From Bacteroidota bacterium (GTDB taxonomy: Bacteria > Bacteroidota > Ignavibacteria > Ignavibacteriales > Ignavibacteriaceae), in assembly GCA_021815365.1 (NCBI GenBank), contig JAKAGZ010000009.1:1-53731 (forward strand): 53,731 nucleotides of DNA, read 5' to 3'. The translations under genes and the position numbers were made by a program. Under the pieces are notes generated by a model that was not told the origin of the DNA, made no database searches, and saw only the letters and a program-made list of their open reading frames with translations. Of this stretch, positions 34,845 to 43,300 are shown in pieces. How positions within the stretch are numbered: the first letter of the stretch is position 1; the number at the start of each line of letters is the position of its first letter.

Positions 34845-35612
34845 ATGACTGGTATTGCTCACTCATTCAAATTAAAAATATACGGGCTTCAGGAATATAC
34901 CCTGATGCTTGTGGACTTATTTAAAGGATTGTCAACTTTCTGGAAAACATGGGCAGATGCAGTGAACGAAATGTACTGGATCGGTGCAAGAGCTTTCATG
35001 CCTGTTTTGCTCGGCGGAATTTTCGTGGGAATTATTCTTGCCCTTGAAACAGGTCATCAGTTAGATCATTTCGGAGCGAAAACACTCGTAGGCAGAACTG
35101 TTTCGCTTGGAATGATCAGGGAATTAGGTCCTGTGATAACAGGGCTGCTTCTTGCTGCACGAACCGGTGCGAAAAATGCTTCCGAACTAGGAGCCATGCA
35201 AATCAGTGAGCAGATTGATGCACTGCGCGCCTTCGGTACAAGCCCGATACAAAAGCTTGTCATCCCAAGAACAATAGCTGCGCTGGTAATGTTTCTCCCT
35301 TTAACCGCTATTGCAGATATTTCAGGCATCTTAAGCGGAATGATAGTTTCGAAATTATCTCTGAGCATTGATACTTCCTTCTTCTGGCATTCTGCGCTTT
35401 CTTCTTTATTGATGAAAGATATTTTTGTCGGTTTCATTAAGCCATTTTTCTTTGCATTTTTTATTTCGACAATTAGCTGCTATTACGGTTTTTCAACCAG
35501 AGGCGGCACTGTGGCACTTGGTAAGACAACAATAAATGCTGTTGTTTACTCTTCTCTTATTGTACTTGTGCTTGATTTTATTTTTACAAAAGTTGTATGG
35601 GAGCTGTTGTAG
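34845..35612 (+). CDS. mlaE: MlaE-type ABC permease for lipid transport
   Basis: The 255-residue inner-membrane protein is the permease of an MCE/Mla ABC system that moves phospholipids between the membranes. MlaE marks are WIGARAFMPVLLGGIFVGIILALE, the cytoplasmic helix RELGPVITGLLLAARTGAKNASELGAM and EQIDALRAFGTSP, and FISTISCYYGFSTRGGTVALGKTT. I chose the ATG at 34845 over a GTG 9 bases upstream. The ATPase gene begins 3 bases after its stop. Confidence 0.94.
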   Translation: MTGIAHSFKLKIYGLQEYTLMLVDLFKGLSTFWKTWADAVNEMYWIGARAFMPVLLGGIFVGIILALETGHQLDHFGAKTLVGRTVSLGMIRELGPVITGLLLAARTGAKNASELGAMQISEQIDALRAFGTSPIQKLVIPRTIAALVMFLPLTAIADISGILSGMIVSKLSLSIDTSFFWHSALSSLLMKDIFVGFIKPFFFAFFISTISCYYGFSTRGGTVALGKTTINAVVYSSLIVLVLDFIFTKVVWELL

Positions 35613-35615
35613 TTT

Positions 35616-36362
35616 ATGATAAACCTCTCACACGTAAGCCTGGAGTTAGCAGGAAAGACGATACTGAGCGATATTTCTTTATCAATTAAGAAAGGTGAAA
35701 TTGCCATAATTCTTGGTCCAAGCGGTGCCGGCAAAAGTTCCATATTAAAGATCATTCTCGGCTTATGGCGCCCTGACACAGGCAAAGTTTTTATCGAAGG
35801 AAAAAATATTGCAGGTATCCCTGAAAAAGAAATTATGCCGGTGAGAAGCAAAATGGGAATTGTATTTCAGGCTAATGCGCTGTTCGATTCTTTAAATGTA
35901 GAGGACAACGTTGCGTTTTTTCTGCGTGAACACAGTAAATTAAATTCAAAAGAGATCAGGGCAAAGGTTGCTGAAATTCTATCTTTTGTAAATTTAAAAG
36001 GAACAGAAAAAATTTATGTCGATCAGCTCAGCGGAGGAATGAAAAAAAGAGTTGCTATTGCAAGAGCACTTTCTTTCGATCCTGAAATAATTCTTTATGA
36101 CGAACCAACAACAGGGCTTGATCCTATTAATTCAAAATCCATTCTTGATCTGATCAAACAGGTAAGCGACCGCGGTGCCACTTCAGTGATCGTTACCCAC
36201 ATTTTAAATGATGCAATTTCTATCGGCGATACTCTTTCTGTTATTAATGACGGTTCACTTATTCAAACAGGAACAGTTCGCGATATGCTTAACTCTGAAA
36301 ATCAGTTTGTCCGCGATTTCTTTTACGAAGTTTACCAGGACGCTGCACTGTTTAAAAAATAA
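35616..36362 (+). CDS. mlaF: MlaF-type ABC ATP-binding protein
   Basis: The 248-residue ATPase powers the MlaE permease. It has Walker A GPSGAGKSS (about 33-41), Q-loop around VFQANALFDSLNV, signature LSGGMKKR, Walker B EIILYDEPTTGLDP and the H-loop IVTHIL. VFQANALFDS and the spacing are typical of Mkl/MlaF ATPases. It lies 3 bases after mlaE and 26 before mlaD. Confidence 0.95.
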   Translation: MINLSHVSLELAGKTILSDISLSIKKGEIAIILGPSGAGKSSILKIILGLWRPDTGKVFIEGKNIAGIPEKEIMPVRSKMGIVFQANALFDSLNVEDNVAFFLREHSKLNSKEIRAKVAEILSFVNLKGTEKIYVDQLSGGMKKRVAIARALSFDPEIILYDEPTTGLDPINSKSILDLIKQVSDRGATSVIVTHILNDAISIGDTLSVINDGSLIQTGTVRDMLNSENQFVRDFFYEVYQDAALFKK

Positions 36363-36388
36363 TTTTCAAATAACAAGCTGACAATTAT

Positions 36389-37351
36389 ATGGCAAAAAAA
36401 GTACTAAATTTATCTAACCTTAAAGTCGGGCTTACTGTTTTCCTGGGATTGGCTATCCTTTTTATTTTCCTCTTTATTGTTGGGTCCGAAAACAGCATTC
36501 TTTCAAGCAAATACGAACTTAAAATATTTATTCCAAACGTCCAGGGACTTAATAATGGCTCGCTGGTAAGCCTCGGTGGAATAAAGGTCGGTTCAGTCAA
36601 AGACAGAGAGTTTGCAACAAAGGACGGCGTGAACGGAGTTGATGTTACCCTGGATATATTAAAAGCCTACCAATCCCAGATCACTGTCAAATCAACAGCA
36701 CAGGTAAAAACGATCGGACTGCTGGGCGATCAGTTTGTTGATATTACTATTGGTCAGGCTGGCGAGCAGCCGCTGAAAGAAGGAGACTACATTACTGTTA
36801 AGCCAACACTGACATTTGACAAGTTTGCAGAAAAAGTTGAGCCGGCAGTTGAAGATTTTTCGGGAGTAATGAAAAATATGAAGCTTATCACCGATTCAAT
36901 TGCTCACGGCAAAGGAACGGTGGGAAGACTTATTAATGATTCCAAAACCGGAAGCACTCTGGAAAGTGTCTTAAACAATATTAATTCTGTCACAGAAGCA
37001 ATTAACAGAAAGAAAGGGACTCTCGGCAGGCTTACTTACGATACTTCCCTTTACAATAATCTTAATGAGTTAACGGGAAATATTAACACGATTTCCGATT
37101 CTGTAAAAGCAGGGCGGGGATCGTTAGGAAAATTATTTGTCAGCGATTCACTCTATAATAATATCAGCTCTTTAACCGGAAGATTAAACAAACTGTTAAG
37201 CAAAACAGACAGCGATACAACTCTTGCAGGCGCGCTTTTTAACGATGCAAAACTTTACAAACAGTTTAATTCAGTGTTAAAAGAGCTGAACCTATTAATA
37301 AAAGATCTGAGAGAGCACCCGGAAAATTATGTTCATTTTTCAGTGTTCTGA
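36389..37351 (+). CDS. mlaD: MlaD-type MCE-domain lipid-binding protein
   Basis: The 320-residue protein has one N-terminal transmembrane helix (about 12-31, VGLTVFLGLAILFIFLFIVG) and an MCE domain (about 40-120, IPNVQGLNNGSLVSLGGIKVGSV ... STAQVKTIGLLGDQFVDI). The C-terminal part carries about four repeats of the type GTLGRLTYDTSLYNNL (about 172-185, 208-225, 245-262, 284-296). Chlorobi and Bacteroidota MlaD often end in HFSVF, as here. MCE proteins form a hexameric ring that carries lipids across the periplasm. It completes the minimal MlaEFD set. Confidence 0.93.
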   Translation: MAKKVLNLSNLKVGLTVFLGLAILFIFLFIVGSENSILSSKYELKIFIPNVQGLNNGSLVSLGGIKVGSVKDREFATKDGVNGVDVTLDILKAYQSQITVKSTAQVKTIGLLGDQFVDITIGQAGEQPLKEGDYITVKPTLTFDKFAEKVEPAVEDFSGVMKNMKLITDSIAHGKGTVGRLINDSKTGSTLESVLNNINSVTEAINRKKGTLGRLTYDTSLYNNLNELTGNINTISDSVKAGRGSLGKLFVSDSLYNNISSLTGRLNKLLSKTDSDTTLAGALFNDAKLYKQFNSVLKELNLLIKDLREHPENYVHFSVF

Positions 37352-37393
37352 GTTGACAAGGAAGAATAAAATTAAAGACGGAGTTTTAATACA

Positions 37394-38218
37394 ATGAAAT
37401 TAAGAATGGCCGGAATTTCCCGCCAGGCAGAATATTCACCAAACCACGTTGAGAATGATTCTCTTATTCTAAGAGCAACCGCAGAAGTTTTAAAAGAATT
37501 TGACGTGGAAGTGATCTTTTACGGGGAAGGCGAAGTGCTTAACAGGGATTTTAATGAGGAATTAATCTTTTCAATGGCGCAGGGACCCGATGCTGTTGAA
37601 AAATTACTTGAGCTTGAAAAGAAAGGTTCGTTCATTATTAATTCCCCCCGTGCCGTGAAAAATTGCTACAGAATTAATATGGTAAGGCTCCTGCCGGAAA
37701 ACGGGATACCCTTCCCTAAAAGCATTCGGGTTGAAATTAATTCTGATATAGACATAAACCTGAACGGTTTTGACCCGCATAAATTCTGGATAAAACGTGG
37801 CGATGTTCACGCTGTTCACCGCGAAGACGTAACCCTTGTTTACAGCAAAGAAGAAAACATTTCCGTGATGAAAGAATTCTGCAGACGCGGAATTAAAACT
37901 GCAATTATCCAGGAACATCTTGAGGGCGATGTCATTAAATTTTATGCAGTGCGTAATTCAGGATTTTTTAACTGGTACTACCTGAACGGAAAATATCATA
38001 CAAAATTCGATCTCAATAAATTAATCGAACTCGCTTCATCTTCAGCGGAAATACTCGGATTAGACATTTTCGGCGGAGATGCAATTGTCTCTCCCGGCGG
38101 ATCTATTTCAATAATTGATATGAACGACTGGCCAAGTTTTGCGCCTGTAAGGGACGAAGCCAAAAAACACATTGCTAATTTAATCTATAATATGGCGGTA
38201 AAATATGTTGAAAACTGA
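37394..38218 (+). CDS. ATP-grasp enzyme (RimK/ITPK-like), unknown substrate
   Basis: The 274-residue protein has the C-terminal half of an ATP-grasp ligase or kinase: IIQEHLEGDVIKFYAVRN as the ATP-binding strand pair, LDIFGGDAIVSPGGSISIIDMNDWPSF with the metal-binding Asp/Asn pair, and an N-terminal part that resembles the RimK first domain. The DVIKFY and IDMNDWPSF patterns also recall inositol tris/tetrakisphosphate kinases of the ITPK group. In this inositol-rich neighbourhood either inositol phosphorylation or ligation of an amino acid to an amino headgroup is conceivable; sequence alone does not decide. Its last 14 bases overlap the aminotransferase gene. Confidence 0.7.
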   Translation: MKLRMAGISRQAEYSPNHVENDSLILRATAEVLKEFDVEVIFYGEGEVLNRDFNEELIFSMAQGPDAVEKLLELEKKGSFIINSPRAVKNCYRINMVRLLPENGIPFPKSIRVEINSDIDINLNGFDPHKFWIKRGDVHAVHREDVTLVYSKEENISVMKEFCRRGIKTAIIQEHLEGDVIKFYAVRNSGFFNWYYLNGKYHTKFDLNKLIELASSSAEILGLDIFGGDAIVSPGGSISIIDMNDWPSFAPVRDEAKKHIANLIYNMAVKYVEN

Positions 38219-39557
38219 TACTACAAATTCCTATGCGTCAATCATAACAAATGTGCCCGGACCAAATTCATTAAAATATTTTAACGAAGAAACCAAATAC
38301 ATTGCACCGGGAATTCAAACTATAGCTACGCGTTCAAAAGTAACTTTTGAAAAAGGCGAAGGCTGCATTATGCAGGATGTTGACGGAAACAGATATATTG
38401 ATTTCTTTGCCGGCGTTGGGGTTGCAAGTCTCGGCTATAACCATCCTGCTTACAATAAATACATGAAAGAACAGCTCGATAATATTCACGTGGGGAGCTT
38501 CACTTCAAAAAACAGGGTTGAGCTGACAAAACTTTTGGCTGAGAATACAATAGGCGATTTAACAAGAAGCCAGTTCTACAGCGGAGGCGCTGAAGCTGTT
38601 GAAGCCGCATTAAGAATGGCAAAGTCTTACACAAAGAAAAATGAATTCATTGGCTTCTGGAATGGCTTCCATGGAAAAACGATCGGCGTGTTAGGACTTT
38701 TAGGCGATGATTTCAAATTCGGATTAGGACCCCTTCCTGCGGGAATTTATACTTCACCATACCCTGATCCAAGACATTGCCCGATCGATCCAAACCCCGA
38801 AACAATGGCGAAATCCTGTGTGGATTTTCTCCGCAAGAAAATAAAATATGAGACAACAAATAATATTGCCGCAATAATTGTTGAGCCGATACAGGGAACA
38901 GCGGGGAATGTTGTTCCGGCTCCGGGCTTTTTAAAATTATTGCGTCAGCTTGCTGACGAGATCGGTGCTCTGCTTATCTGCGATGAAATGATCTGTGGAT
39001 TCGGAAGAACTGGAAAAATGTTCGGGACGCAGCACTTTGATATAATTCCAGATATTATGACTATCGGCAAAGGTTTCGGCGGCGGTTTCCCGATGACTGG
39101 AGTCATGTCCCGCGAAGAAATAATTTTCGCTAAACCTTTCGGTAACCCTAGCGGAAGCTCTTCAAGCTACGGAGGAAATCCTTTAGCTTCTACCGCTGCT
39201 TATATCACTTTAAAGACTATTATAGACGACGGGCTTGTTGAAAATTCTGCAAAGGTTGGAGAGTTTATGATCAGGAAACTTACTCGGCTCCAGAAAAAAT
39301 TTCCAATCATCGGCGATGTAAGAGGAAAGGGATTAATGATCGGGATTGAGTTAGTTAAAGAAAAAAATCTGAAAGAAAAATTAGATAAAAAATATACTGA
39401 GATGTTTTTCCAGGAATGCCTGAAACGCGGATTAGTGATGATGGGATATAATCCGGATATCCGTATTTATCCTCCTCTGATTGTCACCGAGGAAATAGCA
39501 GAAGAAGGAATATCAATTATGGAAAAGGCGTTTGAATATGTCTCTGATCAGCTCTAA
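38205..39557 (+). CDS. Class III PLP-dependent aminotransferase
   Basis: The 450-residue enzyme is a fold-type I, class III aminotransferase (4-aminobutyrate/ornithine/acetylornithine branch). FAGVGVASLGYNHP, SGGAEAVEAALRMAK (cofactor phosphate), WNGFHGKTIG, EPIQGTAGN, ICDEMICGFGRTG (Asp260 at the pyridine nitrogen) and IGKGFGGGFP (Schiff-base Lys289) are all present. Length is typical. The substrate is unknown: a ketone made by the neighbouring Gfo/Idh dehydrogenase is possible. It overlaps the ATP-grasp gene by 14 bases and the CDP-alcohol phosphotransferase gene by about 20, so translation is coupled. Confidence 0.9.
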   Translation: MLKTDTTNSYASIITNVPGPNSLKYFNEETKYIAPGIQTIATRSKVTFEKGEGCIMQDVDGNRYIDFFAGVGVASLGYNHPAYNKYMKEQLDNIHVGSFTSKNRVELTKLLAENTIGDLTRSQFYSGGAEAVEAALRMAKSYTKKNEFIGFWNGFHGKTIGVLGLLGDDFKFGLGPLPAGIYTSPYPDPRHCPIDPNPETMAKSCVDFLRKKIKYETTNNIAAIIVEPIQGTAGNVVPAPGFLKLLRQLADEIGALLICDEMICGFGRTGKMFGTQHFDIIPDIMTIGKGFGGGFPMTGVMSREEIIFAKPFGNPSGSSSSYGGNPLASTAAYITLKTIIDDGLVENSAKVGEFMIRKLTRLQKKFPIIGDVRGKGLMIGIELVKEKNLKEKLDKKYTEMFFQECLKRGLVMMGYNPDIRIYPPLIVTEEIAEEGISIMEKAFEYVSDQL

Positions 39558-40458
39558 AATTGAAGCAACATTTAAATCAAACGATACAGAAGAATTTCTG
39601 GATAGATACTTCTACCGCCCTGTTGGTTACGGTATAGCGGCTGCTTCCAGATCAATCGGACTCACACCAAATTTTATAACTATTACAAGTATAATTTTCG
39701 GTGTCCTTGCAGGGCATTTATTCTTCTATCAAAACACCGCGATAAATCTTACAGGCGTTTTGCTGCTTATCATCGCTGAAGCGATGGACAGCGCTGATGG
39801 TCAGCTTGCGAGAATGACAGGGATACATTCCCGCTATGGGAAAATTCTTGACGGCTTCGCCGGCAATTTAATGTTTACAAGCATCTATGCTAATCTCTGC
39901 GCAAGATTTATAGTAGAAGGCGGTTCACCCTTCATCTTTCTTGTAGGTCTTATTGCCGGATTCAGCCACTCTTCTCAGAGCGCTATGTCAGAATATTACA
40001 GAAATTTTTATCTCTATTTCGTTTATGGCGATGGGAAAAGCATAATTGATGAATCAAAAGACTTAATAGAAAAATACAAGTCCTTATCCTGGAGTAAAGA
40101 CACTACCAGGAAAATGCTGATGTGGTTTTATATTGATTATACACGCCGGCAGGAATTTTTTTCAAAGACCATCAGGACACTCTATAAATATTGTTCTGAA
40201 AAATTCAGCGGCAGTATTCCGGGCTGGCTTAAAACGGAATACAGGAAACTTAATAAGCCGCTGTTGAAGTATGGAAATATTCTTACAACTAACACACGTA
40301 TGATTTTTTTGTTCTTCACCATTTTTTATGCAAATGTTTTATATTACTTTCTCTTTGAAATAATTGTACTTAATCTCCTGCTCGTTTATTTTATCGTCAG
40401 ACACGAATACACAAGCAAAGAGCTCCTTCAACTCGCTCAATCTTATGCGGAGAATTAA
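39538..40458 (+). CDS. CDP-alcohol phosphotransferase family membrane enzyme, last catalytic Asp replaced
   Basis: The 306-residue membrane protein joins a CDP-activated alcohol to a second alcohol. The family signature DxxDGxxAR-x8-GxxxDxxxD is seen as D84xxD87GxxA91R92, G101 and D105, but the fourth Asp (position 109), the proposed base, is Gly (LDGFAGN). Hydrophobic helices at about 46-82, 105-145 and 265-295 flank a long hydrophilic loop (about 160-255). In this setting phosphatidylinositol-type lipid synthesis is the natural guess, with either CDP-diacylglycerol or a CDP-inositol donor. The missing Asp makes activity uncertain. I start it at the ATG at 39538; a TTG lies 6 bases upstream. 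Confidence 0.82.
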   Translation: MSLISSKIEATFKSNDTEEFLDRYFYRPVGYGIAAASRSIGLTPNFITITSIIFGVLAGHLFFYQNTAINLTGVLLLIIAEAMDSADGQLARMTGIHSRYGKILDGFAGNLMFTSIYANLCARFIVEGGSPFIFLVGLIAGFSHSSQSAMSEYYRNFYLYFVYGDGKSIIDESKDLIEKYKSLSWSKDTTRKMLMWFYIDYTRRQEFFSKTIRTLYKYCSEKFSGSIPGWLKTEYRKLNKPLLKYGNILTTNTRMIFLFFTIFYANVLYYFLFEIIVLNLLLVYFIVRHEYTSKELLQLAQSYAEN

Positions 40459-41513
40459 TGTTAAAAGGCGCAATTATCGGGTTTGGAAAGATCGCTCAGA
40501 GCAGTCACATCAAAGCATTCTTCAGCGATGAGCTAAAAAACAAAGCAGAAATTACATCGGTTGTAGAACCGGTTAAAGAAAACAGGAAAGAGGGAGAAAA
40601 AAAATTCCCTTCGTTAAAATTTTATGCTTCAACATCTGAACTTTTTTCAAACGAAAAAATAGATTTTATAGATATAACCGCCCCGCCGAAATTCCATGCT
40701 TCGCTGATTAAAGAAGGAATAAAAAATAATGTGAATATTCTCTGCGAGAAACCATTCACTTTAACTCTTGATGAAGCGGAAGAAACTTATAAACTTCTGA
40801 AAGAAGGCAGCGTAGTTTTTATGCCCTGTCATCAGTACAGGTATTCGCCAACCTGGAAAAATTTCAAAACATTTTTAAGTGAAAATGATCCGGCTTCAAA
40901 ATCACTTTTGCAGTTCAATATTTTCAGGATGCAGGCTGACCCGGGCGGAACGGCTTTCCAGCCGGAATGGCGTACCGATAAATCACTGAGTGGGGGCGGA
41001 GTGCTTGCCGATTCGGGTGTACATTATCTTTATCTTTTAAATTGGATGTGCGGAAAACCGCTTAGTGTAACTGCAAAAACTTTTACTTTGAATCATACAG
41101 AATATTCTGTTGAAGACACCGCAGTAGTATTCCTCGAATTCGAAAAGGCTTTTGCCGGGATCACCCTCACCTGGGGCGCCGACCGCAGAGTAAATACTGC
41201 AAGAGCTGTTTCAAACAAAGGAAGCTTATCATACGACGGCTCAACGCAGCTCAGAAAATATTTTAACGGGCAGGAAGAAATTATTGCAGTCCCCGATGCA
41301 TCAGATAAATCACATTATTTTTCTCTTTATATATCACTGATTAATGACTTCGTAAACACAATTCAAAACAAAGAATCTTCGTCTGTTGACGGGGAAGATT
41401 TCAGCAAATCAAAATTGACCGCTGTGCAGGAAGCGCTCACTTCAATCCGCCTGCTTCAGAAATGTTACGAATCGGCACAGAGTAAAAAAACCATCTTTTT
41501 TGCCGATGAATAA
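40458..41513 (+). CDS. Gfo/Idh/MocA-family NAD(P)-dependent oxidoreductase
   Basis: The 351-residue protein has an N-terminal Rossmann domain (IGFGKIAQSSHIKAFF), the EKP motif (ILCEKPFTLTLDEA, about 98-112) and a C-terminal alpha/beta domain that binds the sugar or cyclitol (GTAFQPEWRTDKSLSGGGVLADSGVHYLYLL, about 170-200). The HxxxD-like pair DSGVHY is the usual catalytic region. Members oxidise or reduce sugars and inositols (inositol 2-dehydrogenase is one). The start overlaps the previous stop (TAATG). Oxidation of an inositol in this operon is a plausible but unproven role. Confidence 0.86.
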   Translation: MLKGAIIGFGKIAQSSHIKAFFSDELKNKAEITSVVEPVKENRKEGEKKFPSLKFYASTSELFSNEKIDFIDITAPPKFHASLIKEGIKNNVNILCEKPFTLTLDEAEETYKLLKEGSVVFMPCHQYRYSPTWKNFKTFLSENDPASKSLLQFNIFRMQADPGGTAFQPEWRTDKSLSGGGVLADSGVHYLYLLNWMCGKPLSVTAKTFTLNHTEYSVEDTAVVFLEFEKAFAGITLTWGADRRVNTARAVSNKGSLSYDGSTQLRKYFNGQEEIIAVPDASDKSHYFSLYISLINDFVNTIQNKESSSVDGEDFSKSKLTAVQEALTSIRLLQKCYESAQSKKTIFFADE

Positions 41514-42531
41514 ATATCTTAAAACCATATTTTTTATAATCGGTCTTGCCGTTTTTGCATACCTTGTTCACGACTTCGGCATATCAAACATAATTGAGAA
41601 TGTAAAAAGATCGGGCTGGTGGTTCATTCCTGTCGTAGGCATTTGGGGCATTGTCTATTTAATGAATGCCTGGGCATGGTACTATATAATAGATGCAAAG
41701 AACAAAAAAGTTTCTTTCTCACATATCTTTGGAGTAACGCTGAGCGGATTTGCGATTAACTACATAACCCCTTTTGTAAATCTTGGCGGAGAACCTTACA
41801 GGGTATATGCCTTAAAAGATTCTATCGGGATGCACTCGGCAGTTTCCTCTGTAATACTTTACACTATGCTACATTTCCTTTCTCACTTTATTTTCTGGAT
41901 CACTGCAATAATTTTCACAGCTGTATTTCTTCCTATAGCTTCGGGAATAAAAATTACTTTGTTCACTGCTTTCGTGATATTATCCGGTTTTATCTGGTTT
42001 ACTTTTTCAAGACATAAAAAGGGGATTTTTGCTTCTTTAATTAATCTTTTATCAAAACTTCCTTTGTTAAAATCTCTTCATAAAAAATTAGAAAAGAAAG
42101 AAAAAAGTCTTTTAAAAATTGATGAGGAAATCAAGAATCTCTACAACAACAGAAAGAAAGCTTTTTACACTGCTTTGTTCTGGGATTACGCATCAAGGTT
42201 TGCCGCTTCATTTGAATTTCTTTTTATCCTTAAAGCAATCGGTATTAATATTTCTTTCATGGAAGCATTTTACATAAATGCAGGTTCTTCATTAATTATA
42301 AATTTATTTTTCTTTATGCCGTTTGAGCTCGGAACAAGAGAGGGCGGGCTTTATCTCGTTCTTGACAGCTTAGGGTTAAATGCTGTTACAGGAATTTATA
42401 TAGGACTCATAAACCGTGTGCGTGAATTTTTCTGGATACTAATCGGACTGATATTAATTCAGTTTAACGGAAAGAAAAGACCGGAAACCTCTAAAAATAT
42501 TTTTGAATATATGTCGGAAGATTCACAGTGA
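41506..42531 (+). CDS. LPG-synthase/flippase-like membrane protein (UPF0104)
   Basis: The 341-residue membrane protein has about 7-8 hydrophobic helices and resembles the transmembrane domain of lysylphosphatidylglycerol synthases (flippase-like domain family). Motifs are NYITPFVNLGGEPYRVYALKDS (about 83-104) and PFELGTREGGLYLVLDSLG (about 265-285), both typical. It lacks the C-terminal aminoacyl transferase domain, so it is more likely a lipid flippase or part of lipid biosynthesis. It overlaps the oxidoreductase gene by 8 bases and the HAD gene by 4. Movement of the new lipid across the inner membrane is an inference. Confidence 0.82.
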   Translation: MNKYLKTIFFIIGLAVFAYLVHDFGISNIIENVKRSGWWFIPVVGIWGIVYLMNAWAWYYIIDAKNKKVSFSHIFGVTLSGFAINYITPFVNLGGEPYRVYALKDSIGMHSAVSSVILYTMLHFLSHFIFWITAIIFTAVFLPIASGIKITLFTAFVILSGFIWFTFSRHKKGIFASLINLLSKLPLLKSLHKKLEKKEKSLLKIDEEIKNLYNNRKKAFYTALFWDYASRFAASFEFLFILKAIGINISFMEAFYINAGSSLIINLFFFMPFELGTREGGLYLVLDSLGLNAVTGIYIGLINRVREFFWILIGLILIQFNGKKRPETSKNIFEYMSEDSQ

Positions 42532-43262
42532 TCGAAGCTATACTTTTTGATTTCGGCGGCACGCTGGATACAAACGGAATCCACTGGAGCGAAATGTTCC
42601 GCACGGCTTATGAAAACGCAAAGCTCGGGATTACTTTTGAAGATTTTAACGAAGCTTATGTTAAAGCAGAATCCATGATGTACAAGCTGATAAAACGCAA
42701 CGATAGTTTTTTCAATACTATCCATACTCAATCTTTCCTGCAGCTTAAATATCTTGAAGAAAATAAAAGTTATAATTTTCCTGGTGGTTCATCAGTAACT
42801 TCGGAAGTTATCGCAAAAAATTGTTATGACTATGTTCTGAAAACCATAGGAACTGTCGGGCAGTTGCTATCATCGCTCGGCAAAAATTACAAACTTGGTG
42901 TGGTCTCTAATTTTTATGGTAATCTTGAGGCTTCATTAGAAAGCCTTGGGATAGCAAAATTTTTCAGCGTTATTACAGACTCAACATTAGCTGGTGTAAG
43001 TAAACCAGATCCGGCAATCTTTCGGGCTGCAATCAGTAAATTATCTGAAGAGATGGTGCCGGAAAAAATTACGGCTGAAAATATTCTTGTTGTTGGTGAC
43101 TCTTACACAAGGGACATCGAGCCTTCAAAAAAACTTGACTGCAAAACCATCTGGCTGGATGTCAGAAGCTGGGAAAGACCGGAAAAAACTGTTTCGGCTG
43201 ACTTTATAGTAAAAGATATTGTTGAAATTAAAGAGATAATTCATAAATTATCTCCCCGTTAA
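42528..43262 (+). CDS. HAD-superfamily phosphatase
   Basis: The 244-residue protein starts with GTG, overlapping the previous stop (GTGA). It has motif I AILFDFGGTLDTN (Asp8, with Gly rather than Asp at position 10), a helical cap (about 15-95), motif II VVSNFYGN, motif III around SKPDPAIFRAA, and motif IV VVGDSYTRDIEPSKKLD. Gly in place of the second Asp is common in DFGGTL-type HAD proteins. In an inositol lipid pathway a phosphatase is needed to remove phosphate from phosphatidylinositol phosphate; this gene is the obvious candidate, by position only. Confidence 0.84.
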   Translation: MIEAILFDFGGTLDTNGIHWSEMFRTAYENAKLGITFEDFNEAYVKAESMMYKLIKRNDSFFNTIHTQSFLQLKYLEENKSYNFPGGSSVTSEVIAKNCYDYVLKTIGTVGQLLSSLGKNYKLGVVSNFYGNLEASLESLGIAKFFSVITDSTLAGVSKPDPAIFRAAISKLSEEMVPEKITAENILVVGDSYTRDIEPSKKLDCKTIWLDVRSWERPEKTVSADFIVKDIVEIKEIIHKLSPR

Positions 43263-43300
43263 TTTTTTGAAAAATAAATATTAACAAATAAGGATAAACT

